Positions 1 to 7,086 of a stretch of 11,604 nucleotides of DNA are shown one piece after another. The notes beneath the pieces were generated by a model. The model made no database searches, was not told where the DNA came from, and was given only the letters and a program-made list of their open reading frames with translations. The stretch is from Luminiphilus sp. (lineage in GTDB: Bacteria; Pseudomonadota; Gammaproteobacteria; Pseudomonadales; Halieaceae): positions 1 through 11,604 of the forward strand of contig JAHEJH010000219.1 of NCBI GenBank assembly GCA_024638905.1, read 5' to 3'. Made by a program: the position numbers and the translations under genes. Each line of letters begins with the position of its first letter. Within the stretch, counting starts at the first letter, position 1.

Positions 1-29
1 AGCAGCAGGTGAATATCGGTGGGGTTCAT
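1..29 (-). CDS. Possible 5' end of a minus-strand gene cut by the window edge
   Basis: Reading the minus strand from an ATG at 29 gives an open start, MNPTDIHLL, that leaves the window after nine complete codons. The frame is open to the edge and lies about 80 bases downstream of rnb on the same strand, so a following gene is plausible. There is no clear Shine-Dalgarno before it and nine residues identify no family. It may equally be chance. Confidence 0.25.
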
Positions 30-108
30 GGGTAATGGAGGTTACTGGTTAGAGACGTTGGGTGGGCAGGATAGCGCGTCTGTCTAAAAACGGGCGGGCT
101 CTGATGCG

Positions 109-2199
109 TCACGCGTCCGAGGGGGTGCTGTCGGTCTCGGCCTGAGCCGTTGCGTCGGTCTTTGCCTCAGTCTCCGCGCTTAGTGCCGCTGAATCGTCTT
201 CTGGCTTGGGCTCTTTCGGGGGCTTCAACCCACATCCCTCACCCAGTGAGAACAGCGCGAGGAAATCGCCCTCTTTGAGTGCGTCAACAAACGTGACTTC
301 GACGCTCTGCAGCAATTGAAAGCGACGCGTCGTACTGGTCAGGCTCATGGTCCACTTGTCGAAGCTGAACTTTTCTTCCTCGGGGCGCAGGTCAACCAGA
401 CCCTCCAGCCCATTGTCATCGAGCTTGACGGTGAAGCCTGAGCTCGTGATATGGCTCACGGTGCCAGTGAACTGCGAGCGTCCCTCGGCCTTTAGTTTGT
501 CGAGGTAGCGCGCGGTCAGACGACGGTTTGCCGCAGTCACCGCCTCTCGACTGCGGCCGATGGCGCGGGTGATCACAGGCAACTGATCTACCGGATAGCT
601 GACGGCATCGTCACCCGCCAGACAGGCGCTGATCTGCAAGTGCACAAAGAAGTCGAGTGCCTTGCGCAGCGGTGAGGTGAAGTTGGTGTATGCGTCTGTG
701 GCCAATCCCATGTGGGGCCCGGCAGTCTCACTCAGCACGGCCCGCGACAGGAGTCGGTTGACCATGTCTCGCAGCGGTTGCTCGTGAGTGGTTCGGCCTA
801 GATCAGCCAGTATCGTGCGATAGCCCGCGACGGTATCCAGCGGTATGTCCTTCAGCTCGGCGCGGTGCTTCTCTAAAAAGGTTTTTGCTTCTTCGCTGCG
901 ATCCTGCCGAAACCCATTGTGAACAACGAACGGGCCGGGTGCGCCCGCATCGCTCAAGAATTTCGCTGCGCATTTGTTCGCGGCAATCATGCACTCTTCA
1001 ACAAGATGCTGTGACGACAGCTTCTCGTAGCTGTCGATTTCGGCGATCTGCTTATCCTCGCCCAGCATCCAGCGGTACTCGCGCCGCGCCTCCATCACCA
1101 GTTCGTGATTCTCACGTCGTTCCCGCAGCGTCCGATACACCTGAACCAGCGCTTCCAGCGGGTTGGCGTGGGCAATCAGATCGTCGCTGTTGCCGGTAAC
1201 GTAACGATCCACCGCTGCGTAAGCGAGTTTGGCGTGGGAACGGATGATGGCCTTATGAAACTCAAAGCGTTCGATGTCGCCTGATTCGGAGACCTGCATC
1301 TGGCACACCAGTGCGGGCCGTGGTGTGTCCTCTGCCAGCGCACATAAGCCTTGGCTGACGGCCTCGGGGAGCATCGGGATCACGTCACCATGGAAGTACA
1401 CGGAGGTGCCTCTCTCCGCCAAGAGGGTGGGTAGGCTATCCAAGTCGGCAAGGTAGGCAGTGGGATCTGCCACCGCCACCGACAGCTGCCAGCCACTCGG
1501 AGTGACCTCGGCATGCAAGGCATCGTCAATGTCGACGGTGCGCGCGGCGTCGATTGAGACAAAGGGCAATGCGGTGAGATCCAAACGCGCTGGATCTTCC
1601 AGCGGCTTGCACTGGGATGCGGCATCAATGAGCGGCTGGGCAGACTTCTCGCTCCAGTGCTCCGGCAAGCCCGCTCGTGCGGCGCAGTAACTGTTTTCTA
1701 CTCCGGGCGTAGTCTCGTCACCGAGGCGTTTGAGGATCTTGGCCGAGGGTTTGCCATCTTTGATCGGGTGCCGCAGCAGTGCGCAGGACACCAGGTCGCC
1801 TGGCGCCACGCCGTTGCGAGCGTGAGGAGGGATAAACAGCCAGCGCGAGAGTCCCGCCAGGTCGGGCACCACAAAGGTGGCCTTTCCTTTTTGCACAATA
1901 TGGCCCACGAATTCATTTAGCCCAGATTCGATTAGGCGTTCGATCTCGGCGACCGTGCGGCCAGGCTTGTCCTGTTTGCCCTTGACCGGGGTCGCGGGGC
2001 GGATGCAGATCGCGACTTTATCGCCAGGCAGGACTTTCAGCATTTCATCCGGCGGAATGAAGACTTCACGACCATCGTCCGTCACCGCGAATCCATAGCG
2101 GTGCTGCGTTCCTTTAACGGTCGCGTCGACGTGCTCATTTTGCGCTTCGAGTTCTTCCCGAAGGCCTTCGAGCTGCGCCATCGCATTGCGATCGAGCAT
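109..2199 (-). CDS. rnb: Exoribonuclease II (RNB family)
   Basis: Processive 3'-to-5' hydrolytic exoribonuclease that degrades single-stranded RNA in the cytoplasm and leaves short oligonucleotides. The 696 residues (E. coli RNase II has 644) show N-terminal cold-shock-like RNA-binding domains (about 20-170, including YGF and VFIPP), the RNB catalytic domain (about 205-530) and a C-terminal S1 domain (about 575-655). The four metal-binding aspartates are present with RNase II spacing: D217, D223, D225, D226. Y268 and R512 (in TSPLR) match E. coli Y253 and R500. The segment V(I)PMLP and the domain order favour RNase II over RNase R. Odd points are a low-complexity acidic Ala/Thr/Pro tail after about 658, and loss of the ERDVxDWL-type helix motif (see findings). 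The start at 2199 has AGGAG 12 bases upstream, a long spacing; the Met at residue 7 has no better site. Divergent from phoH. Confidence 0.93.
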   Translation of the reverse strand: MLDRNAMAQLEGLREELEAQNEHVDATVKGTQHRYGFAVTDDGREVFIPPDEMLKVLPGDKVAICIRPATPVKGKQDKPGRTVAEIERLIESGLNEFVGHIVQKGKATFVVPDLAGLSRWLFIPPHARNGVAPGDLVSCALLRHPIKDGKPSAKILKRLGDETTPGVENSYCAARAGLPEHWSEKSAQPLIDAASQCKPLEDPARLDLTALPFVSIDAARTVDIDDALHAEVTPSGWQLSVAVADPTAYLADLDSLPTLLAERGTSVYFHGDVIPMLPEAVSQGLCALAEDTPRPALVCQMQVSESGDIERFEFHKAIIRSHAKLAYAAVDRYVTGNSDDLIAHANPLEALVQVYRTLRERRENHELVMEARREYRWMLGEDKQIAEIDSYEKLSSQHLVEECMIAANKCAAKFLSDAGAPGPFVVHNGFRQDRSEEAKTFLEKHRAELKDIPLDTVAGYRTILADLGRTTHEQPLRDMVNRLLSRAVLSETAGPHMGLATDAYTNFTSPLRKALDFFVHLQISACLAGDDAVSYPVDQLPVITRAIGRSREAVTAANRRLTARYLDKLKAEGRSQFTGTVSHITSSGFTVKLDDNGLEGLVDLRPEEEKFSFDKWTMSLTSTTRRFQLLQSVEVTFVDALKEGDFLALFSLGEGCGLKPPKEPKPEDDSAALSAETEAKTDATAQAETDSTPSDA

Positions 2200-2275
2200 G
2201 GCCGGTGTCGGCTCCTGAGGGTTTCTTCTTATCTCACCGCCGCACCTAAAGAGTGCGCTAGCGAGCTGTGGAGGG

Positions 2276-2304
2276 ATGCTATCGAACTTCGGGGTCGCTG
2301 TCAG
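2276..2304 (-). promoter_or_regulatory. Candidate sigma70-type promoter for rnb
   Basis: On the minus strand, CTGACA (2304-2299, five of six bases of the -35 consensus) is followed after exactly 17 bases by TAGCAT (2281-2276, four of six of the -10 consensus, with the key T1, A2 and T6). The predicted start is near 2269, giving an rnb leader of about 70 bases. Identified by eye only. Confidence 0.4.
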
Positions 2305-2338
2305 GGCAAACCGAATGCGTGTTTTTTGCTCACAGTCG

Positions 2339-2367
2339 TTGACAGGGCGGTGATGGGTCGGTTTACT
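2339..2367 (+). promoter_or_regulatory. Candidate sigma70-type promoter upstream of phoH
   Basis: A perfect -35 hexamer TTGACA (2339-2344) is followed after 17 bases by TTTACT (2362-2367), four of six -10 bases. Transcription would begin near 2374, giving phoH an untranslated leader of about 205 bases. A second -10-like hexamer, TACACT at 2496-2501, lies nearer the gene but lacks a good -35. The rnb promoter candidate lies back-to-back about 35 bases away. Confidence 0.4.
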
Positions 2368-2569
2368 GAAGGCGTCCGAAATGTGGAGAGTAGGTCACCG
2401 TCTGTGCCGATCCGAGCGGGTCATTCAAGACCGCGTCAGCAGACTACTTCAAGCGCCATCACGGCGCGACGGACTTCTCACCCTCAAATTTTGCCTACAC
2501 TGCCTCTAGCTGAGAGCGACATGATGCCGTTCTCGCGGAGCACTGTTTTATTTGTTTTGCCATTTTGCG

Positions 2570-2574
2570 AGGAG
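2570..2574 (+). promoter_or_regulatory. Shine-Dalgarno site fixing the phoH start
   Basis: AGGAG lies five bases before the ATG at 2580 and excludes the in-frame TTG at 2565, whose translation would run through this site. It also shows that this organism uses ordinary leadered initiation at some genes, unlike the starts of psd, rsgA and tsaE. Confidence 0.75.
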
Positions 2575-2579
2575 ATCAT

Positions 2580-4019
2580 ATGTCGCTGACTGCAGCCGAG
2601 ACCCACGAAGTAACCCAACTCGATACTGCACACCGGAAGATCTATGTCTTGGATACCAATGTGCTGCTGCATGACCCGACCGCCATTACCGCCTTCGCCG
2701 AGCATCAGGTGGTGATCCCGATGACCGTCCTTGAGGAGCTCGATCACATCAAGGATCGTCGCGATAAAAGTGTGAGCCGCGAGGCGAGGATCGCCATTCA
2801 GCTGATCGACAAGATTGTCGGCAGTGCTTCACCGCAGCAAATTCAAAAGGGCGTGGAGATTCCCGGATCCAATCTCGATGAGAATCGGCTGGGTGCGTTA
2901 GCCATTTTTCCTGATCAGTTGATCGCTGACGATGCCGAGGTCCCGTTCCTCAACACCAACGAGGATCACGCCAATGACAACCGCATCATCAATGTGGCGC
3001 TCCGCCTCAGCGCGGATCATCCGGGTGCCTTTGTCTGCCTGGTCACCAAAGACATCAACATGCGGATCAAGGCCAAGGGCTCAGGCCTCGAACATGTTGA
3101 GGATTATCGTCACGACCGTGTGCTCGATGACATCGATCTGTTGTCTACAGGCTATGAGTGTTTTGCCGGGGACTTCTGGACCCGGATTGAACAGGTCGAC
3201 ACCGTTCGCGAGGAGAACCTCACGCTGCACCGGATTCCCCGCGCCGAGTTGCCCGATGCCTACCCCAACCAGTTTGTCTACGACGAACAGGAATTCATCG
3301 CCTACGTGGATCACGTCGATGACGACTATGTCTACCTCGCGGTCGACAGCCGCGATCACCTGATGAATCAGCGATTCTGGGGCTTGTCGCCGCGTAATCT
3401 GGAGCAGGCGCTGGCGATGCGGTTACTCGACAGTGAAGACGTCGATATGACGGTCCTCACCGGTCCAGCCGGCTCGGGTAAAACCCTGTTGGCTCTGGCC
3501 TATGGCCTGCACGCCATTCTAGAGCAGCGCAAATACAACAAGCTCATCGTGGCGCGCTCTACGCCGCCGATTGCCGAGGAGATCGGCTTCCTGCCCGGTA
3601 CTGAGGAGGAGAAGATGGCGCCGTGGCTCGCGGCCTTCGACGATAACCTTGAGATTCTTCATGGCGCTGACGAGTGCTCTAACGGCAGTATTGATTACGT
3701 GAAGGAGCGCGCCAACATTCAGTTCAAGTCGTTGAACTTTATGCGGGGACGCTCCTTTAATGGCGCTTACATCGTGATTGATGAGGCGCAGGGCCTCACC
3801 CAGTTTCAGCTGAAGTCGATCATCAGCCGCGTGGGAGCAGACTCTAAACTGGTAGTGCTGGGCAATTTGGCGCAGATTGATAACAAGTACATCTCGCCGC
3901 TGACTTCAGGGCTGACCTACCTTGTAGAAAAACTAAAGCACTATCCTCATGCCGGCGTGATGCATGTCAACGGCATCGTGCGGTCACGCCTGGCGGCTTT
4001 CGCAGAAGAGAATCTGTAG
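2580..4019 (+). CDS. PhoH-family ATPase with N-terminal PIN domain
   Basis: Cytoplasmic PIN-PhoH fusion of 479 residues, the architecture of B. subtilis YlaK and mycobacterial PhoH2; the latter is reported to unwind and cleave RNA. The PIN nuclease domain (about 20-165) has the acidic set D25 (VLDTNVLLHD), E53 (LEELDH), D133 (DNRI) and D158 (VTKDIN), so it looks catalytically intact. The PhoH NTPase domain (about 275-470) has Walker A GPAGSGKT at 295-302 and Walker B IVIDEAQ at 398-404, followed by a GNLAQID sensor-like segment. The start at 2580 is chosen because AGGAG (2570-2574) sits five bases upstream; an upstream TTG at 2565 would overlap that site. It converges on the gene at 4056 with no clear terminator in the 36-base gap. 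The cellular substrate is not known. Divergence from rnb hints at an RNA role but does not prove it. Confidence 0.9.
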   Translation: MSLTAAETHEVTQLDTAHRKIYVLDTNVLLHDPTAITAFAEHQVVIPMTVLEELDHIKDRRDKSVSREARIAIQLIDKIVGSASPQQIQKGVEIPGSNLDENRLGALAIFPDQLIADDAEVPFLNTNEDHANDNRIINVALRLSADHPGAFVCLVTKDINMRIKAKGSGLEHVEDYRHDRVLDDIDLLSTGYECFAGDFWTRIEQVDTVREENLTLHRIPRAELPDAYPNQFVYDEQEFIAYVDHVDDDYVYLAVDSRDHLMNQRFWGLSPRNLEQALAMRLLDSEDVDMTVLTGPAGSGKTLLALAYGLHAILEQRKYNKLIVARSTPPIAEEIGFLPGTEEEKMAPWLAAFDDNLEILHGADECSNGSIDYVKERANIQFKSLNFMRGRSFNGAYIVIDEAQGLTQFQLKSIISRVGADSKLVVLGNLAQIDNKYISPLTSGLTYLVEKLKHYPHAGVMHVNGIVRSRLAAFAEENL

Positions 4020-4055
4020 CAATACACCGGCGCCTTCGGCCGAGCGCGTCTGACC

Positions 4056-5135
4056 TTAGCGGATTTGTTTCTCGAGCGTCTCGCCCGGGTTGTCGAACAG
4101 CAGAAACTCTAGTCTGAGCTCAATCCGCCACGCCCCTTCCCGGTCAAAGTAGGGTTCGTCTACGCGCCAGTTGTAGCTGGGCTCGATTTCCCAAAATAGC
4201 CAGTCCCGATAGGCCTGTCGCCGGAAGCGAGCGCCGACTTTATAGTTCTTGACGAAGTCGTAGGGCTCGGTTTGCCCGTCTGCGCCCACATATAACCAGG
4301 TGGCGCCCACCCGGCCGCTGTCGCCTTGCCAGCCGCGGGCGTAAGACAGGCTAGAGGACCATTCGGTGCCTTCAGTTTTTTCGCCGTACAGGAATCGGGT
4401 ATAGGCCCTGACCAACTCGCGCTCGCGCAGTGCCTTATCGAGCACGAACCGCGAGGAGCCGTAGCCGCCTTCGCCCAGATCATAGGTGAAGCGCTGGGTG
4501 AAGCGAAAATTGAGGTCCTCGGCAAACGCGTCCTGATAGACGTACTTCACGCCGGGTTTTGGGCCGGAGCTGCCGAACCCGACGGTCAGATCAAAGCGGT
4601 GTTTTCTGATGTCCTTGGGTCCTACCTGGTACTGCAGGCCAATACGGTCTTCCGAGGGGTCCTCTACACCGTCATTGCCGAAGTCATCCATGTCCTCGCC
4701 GCGGAACACCAGATCCAACCGTTTGGAAATCTGCGGCAGGGAGACTTTTCCGCCCAGCCGGAACTTGACCTCGTTATCGAGTCGCTCATCCCAGTTGTAG
4801 ATGGTTCTGAGTCGCAGTCGTGATTCCGCCTGCTCCAGATCGCGTTCGTCGTTGCCGAAGAAATTATCGACCCACTGGGTCATCTCGTTGGCTTTACGGG
4901 ACGCGTAATCCTTGCCGTCTTCTAGCCAGTCATCCTCTGACTCAATGACCTCATCGGCGAGCACGTCGTCAGAGTCGAGCATCTCATCGCCACCGCGCTC
5001 TGTGCTGACCTCAATCTCATCGGTGTCAGAGACCATATCCTCCTGCGCACGCGCAGGATTTCCCTGGAGGGAAAGCACGCACACCAGGATGGCGGAGAGC
5101 AAAAGGGGAGGGTGCTGAAACATCATAAGCGGCAT
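4056..5135 (-). CDS. Exported protein of unknown function, probable outer-membrane beta-barrel
   Basis: I do not recognise this 359-residue protein. Residues 1-30 form a signal peptide with a hydrophobic core (LLLSAILVCVLSL) and a likely signal peptidase I site after ARA. Residues 31-75 are very acidic and probably unstructured. From about 100 to the C-terminus the sequence alternates polar and hydrophobic or aromatic residues in roughly 12-14 short stretches (for example VKFRLGGKVSL, RFDLTVGFG, LNFRFTQRFTYDL, WRIELRLEFLLF) separated by Asp/Gly-rich turns, as in outer-membrane beta-barrels. It does not end in the usual terminal Phe/Trp; about ten charged residues follow the last strand. There is no Shine-Dalgarno before 5135. 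Met4 and Met5 are alternative starts that would keep the signal peptide. A -10-like TAAACT ends nine bases upstream (5150-5145). Divergent from psd, convergent with phoH. Confidence 0.75.
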   Translation of the reverse strand: MPLMMFQHPPLLLSAILVCVLSLQGNPARAQEDMVSDTDEIEVSTERGGDEMLDSDDVLADEVIESEDDWLEDGKDYASRKANEMTQWVDNFFGNDERDLEQAESRLRLRTIYNWDERLDNEVKFRLGGKVSLPQISKRLDLVFRGEDMDDFGNDGVEDPSEDRIGLQYQVGPKDIRKHRFDLTVGFGSSGPKPGVKYVYQDAFAEDLNFRFTQRFTYDLGEGGYGSSRFVLDKALRERELVRAYTRFLYGEKTEGTEWSSSLSYARGWQGDSGRVGATWLYVGADGQTEPYDFVKNYKVGARFRRQAYRDWLFWEIEPSYNWRVDEPYFDREGAWRIELRLEFLLFDNPGETLEKQIR

Positions 5136-5140
5136 CAGGA

Positions 5141-5166
5141 CGCTAGTTTACGCTAGGTTACACTAC
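5141..5166 (+). repeat. Tandem 10-base repeat between divergent starts
   Basis: CGCTAGTTTA (5141-5150) is followed directly by CGCTAGGTTA (5151-5160; one mismatch) and a degenerate partial third copy CACTACC (5161-5167). The period of ten bases is close to one helical turn. The repeat contains the -10-like boxes of both the minus-strand gene and psd, so the periodicity may simply be two related -10 elements or may be an operator. Confidence 0.5.
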
Positions 5167-5170
5167 CGCC
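5159..5170 (+). promoter_or_regulatory. -10 element of a predicted leaderless psd transcript
   Basis: TACACT (5159-5164) ends six bases before the ATG at 5171, so a standard -10 to +1 distance puts the transcription start on the A of the start codon. No Shine-Dalgarno and no good -35 are visible. The identical box and spacing recur at rsgA and tsaE. Confidence 0.5.
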
Positions 5171-6025
5171 ATGGAATCTGTAATGACCGCCGTGCAGGCA
5201 ATTTTGCCGCAGCACTTCCTGTCGCGCTTGGTGGGCAAGCTTGCCCAGTTGGAGAAGCCGGTGTGGCTGAAAAATTTCCTGATCCGCACATTTATGTCGC
5301 GCTACGACATTGATTTAACTGAAGCGACCTGCTCGTCGGGAGAGGACTTCCCGCATTTCAACGCCTTCTTTACCCGCTCGCTGCGCGAGGGCATGCGCCC
5401 GCTGGCGAGCAGCCACTGGTGCCACCCTGCTGATGGGGTGCTCAGTCAGCGGGGTGCTGTTGCGTCCTCTGAATTGGTGCAGGCCAAGGGCAGGACCTAC
5501 TCTATTCAGTCGCTGCTTGCGGGGAGTGATGAAGAAGCCGGCCGCTATGCGGAGGGGTGCTTTGCCACCACTTATCTTGCGCCGCGTGATTACCACCGTG
5601 TGCACATGCCCATCCGCGGGCACTTGGTAAAGACGCGCTATGTTCCCGGGGATCTCTTTTCTGTGAATGCCGCGACGGTAGAGCGGGTCGATGGTCTGTT
5701 GGCACGCAATGAGCGGCTGGTCTGCTTTTTTGAAACCGACCAAGGCGGCGTTGCCGTGGTTTTAGTGGGCGCCATGATTGTCGCGGGCATTGCCACGGTG
5801 TGGGGCGGGCGGGAAACGCCGGGCGGTCAAATGCGCGAGCAGGTATGGTCGGCGGATGAAGCCCCGCTGTTGGAGGCGGGTCAGGAATTGGGTCGCTTTT
5901 TTCTCGGCTCGACGGTCGTGCTGGTGACCGAAGCGGGTGATCTCGAGTGGGTCGATGAGGCGGGTGATACCGTTAAGGTTCGCGCCGCGCTCGTGCAGAC
6001 GCCGGAGCGGGCAGAGCCCTACTAA
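5171..6025 (+). CDS. psd: Phosphatidylserine decarboxylase proenzyme
   Basis: Inner-membrane-associated, pyruvoyl-dependent enzyme that converts phosphatidylserine to phosphatidylethanolamine, the last step of PE synthesis. The 284-residue proenzyme is shorter than the 322-residue E. coli form because it lacks the charged C-terminal tail. The self-cleavage motif LGST is at 245-248: cleavage before S247 would give a beta chain of 246 residues and an alpha chain starting with the pyruvoyl group. The autoproteolytic Asp and His are visible as D88 (PADGV) and H145 (YHRVHMP), with S247 completing the triad. The stretches YVPGDLFSVN and LFARNER-like LLARNERLVC are typical of bacterial type I PSD. 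The start at 5171 matches family N-termini (ILP about 12 residues in); ATG 5183 is the alternative, also without a strong Shine-Dalgarno. Its stop lies nine bases from that of rsgA, in convergent orientation. Confidence 0.95.
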   Translation: MESVMTAVQAILPQHFLSRLVGKLAQLEKPVWLKNFLIRTFMSRYDIDLTEATCSSGEDFPHFNAFFTRSLREGMRPLASSHWCHPADGVLSQRGAVASSELVQAKGRTYSIQSLLAGSDEEAGRYAEGCFATTYLAPRDYHRVHMPIRGHLVKTRYVPGDLFSVNAATVERVDGLLARNERLVCFFETDQGGVAVVLVGAMIVAGIATVWGGRETPGGQMREQVWSADEAPLLEAGQELGRFFLGSTVVLVTEAGDLEWVDEAGDTVKVRAALVQTPERAEPY

Positions 6026-6034
6026 AGAGTCCGA

Positions 6035-6991
6035 TTAAGTAGTAGCCAGAGTCGCCACGATCTGCCGAAAACTCTCGAAGCGCTCGCTGCTGATGTCCCC
6101 GTTCTCAACCGCAGCGGTCAGTGCACAGCCGGGTTCGCTCTGATGCTGGCAGTCCCGGAAGCGGCACTGGCCCAAAAAGGGTGAGAACTCCCTGAAACCA
6201 TTGAAGACTTTTTCAGGTGCCACGTGGGTCAGCCCGAAGTCGCGCACGCCGGGCGAGTCGATGAGCCGGCCACCCCCGGGCAGGTGGAACAGCTCGGCAG
6301 TGGTGGTGGTGTGTCGGCCTTTGTCGGCGACTTCGGACAGCGCGCCGACGCGAATCGATGCCTCTGGCAGCAAGCGTTGAATCAGCGAGGATTTCCCCAC
6401 TCCCGATTGTCCTACCAGCACCAGCGTGTCACGCCCGATGAGCGTTGTCAGATCGCTGGCGCCGGGCAGTTCATGGTGGGTGGTCAGCGTGCGGTAGCCC
6501 AGCTTGCCATACCGGTCGAGCTGCCTTACCAATTCATCGCCAGGCTCGAGCAGGTCGGCCTTATTGAGCACCAATGCGGCCTCGACCTCCATGTTCTCTG
6601 CCGCAACCAGATAACGGTCAATCAAGTTGGCTTGGGGCGCGGGTTCCGGCGCAAAGACAATCAGCATCAGGTCGATATTGGCGGCGACAGGGCGGAGCCG
6701 CCCTTGTGGATCGGGCCGCTGCAGGACATTGCGTCGTGTGACCAACGCATCTACTACGCCGGTTTCCTCCGTCGGTAGCCAGAGAATTTCGTCACCGGCT
6801 ACCGGGGATTCGAGGTGTGCCCGCAGATGGCAGAGCAGGCGATCGCCAGAGCGTGTCTCAATGAGTGCCTGCTTGCCATAACGCGCGATCACCACGCCGG
6901 GTTGCCCTGTCTCTGCGGGAGCATCACCTGCGGACGAGCGCTGCGCCTTGATTCGGCGGGTTTGTTGATCGGTGAGGCGACGTTTGGTCAT
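6035..6991 (-). CDS. rsgA: Small ribosomal subunit biogenesis GTPase RsgA
   Basis: Circularly permuted GTPase that binds the 30S subunit late in assembly, checks the decoding centre and releases RbfA; its activity is stimulated by the 30S. The 318 residues (start at 6991) show an N-terminal OB fold (about 30-95), then the permuted G motifs: G4 NKAD at 143-146, G1 GQSGVGKS at 194-201, G2 HTTTT near 227-231 and G3 DSPG at 245-248. A C-terminal zinc knuckle has ligands C276, C281, H283 and C289. A longer frame to 7042 exists, but the family N-terminus (M-[ST]-K-x-x-L-[ST]-x-x-Q-x-x-R) matches the Met at 6991, and the extension would run through its -10 box. No Shine-Dalgarno is visible. Divergent from orn, as in E. 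coli, but psd is inverted relative to E. coli, where rsgA and psd run the same way. Confidence 0.95.
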   Translation of the reverse strand: MTKRRLTDQQTRRIKAQRSSAGDAPAETGQPGVVIARYGKQALIETRSGDRLLCHLRAHLESPVAGDEILWLPTEETGVVDALVTRRNVLQRPDPQGRLRPVAANIDLMLIVFAPEPAPQANLIDRYLVAAENMEVEAALVLNKADLLEPGDELVRQLDRYGKLGYRTLTTHHELPGASDLTTLIGRDTLVLVGQSGVGKSSLIQRLLPEASIRVGALSEVADKGRHTTTTAELFHLPGGGRLIDSPGVRDFGLTHVAPEKVFNGFREFSPFLGQCRFRDCQHQSEPGCALTAAVENGDISSERFESFRQIVATLATT

Positions 6992-7003
6992 CGTGCTAGT
7001 GTA
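6992..7003 (-). promoter_or_regulatory. -10 element of a predicted leaderless rsgA transcript
   Basis: On the minus strand TACACT (7003-6998) ends six bases before the ATG at 6991, the same hexamer and spacing as at psd and tsaE. No Shine-Dalgarno or convincing -35 is present. The reverse complement on the plus strand has no obvious role for orn. Confidence 0.5.
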
Positions 7004-7073
7004 TGACACCCAGCGGCGCTCGGCGCATTGACAGACGAGCACAGTGGGTTGGCGTGGCGAGCGTCGGGCAGAG

Positions 7074-7079
7074 AAGGAG
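7074..7079 (+). promoter_or_regulatory. Shine-Dalgarno site fixing the orn start
   Basis: AAGGAG lies seven bases before the ATG at 7087 and decides this start over an in-frame ATG at 7003, which would add 28 residues not seen in Orn and would overlap the rsgA upstream region. Confidence 0.8.
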
Positions 7080-7086
7080 TGAGGTA

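Larger units (their letters stand above)
2200..2579. other. 380-base divergent intergenic region rnb / phoH
   Basis: No convincing protein gene lies here. It holds the two candidate promoters listed separately, the rnb Shine-Dalgarno (AGGAG on the minus strand, 2216-2212), a short hairpin (GATCC/GGGTC around a GAGC loop in the 2409-2422 area) and the phoH Shine-Dalgarno AGGAG at 2570-2574. A 42-codon open frame at 2381-2509 is discussed in findings. A larger plus-strand open frame through this region overlaps rnb antisense and looks like a shadow. Confidence 0.6.

Noticed and set aside
75..110. T-run after rnb on the minus strand as an intrinsic terminator
   Set aside because: Five Ts follow a GC-rich stretch, but I see no complementary arm to form a stem.
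2101..2589. Plus-strand open frame of 162 codons overlapping the rnb 5' end and the intergenic region
   Set aside because: It is antisense to rnb at its start, has no ribosome site, no recognisable domain, and ends inside phoH. Looks like chance in GC-rich DNA.
4020..4055. CGGC/GCCG inverted repeat between phoH and the convergent gene as a terminator
   Set aside because: The stem is only four pairs and no T-run follows on either strand.
4912..5118. Serine-rich plus-strand open frame
   Set aside because: It is the reverse-strand image of the Asp/Glu-rich segment of the exported protein; the low-complexity serine run is a codon shadow.
6992..7042. N-terminal extension of RsgA to 7042
   Set aside because: The extra 17 residues do not resemble RsgA, and the family N-terminus begins at the Met encoded at 6991.
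7028..7056. TTGACA upstream of orn as a promoter -35
   Set aside because: The hexamer is perfect, but at 15-18 bases downstream there is only GC-rich sequence with no -10 match, so it cannot be called a promoter.
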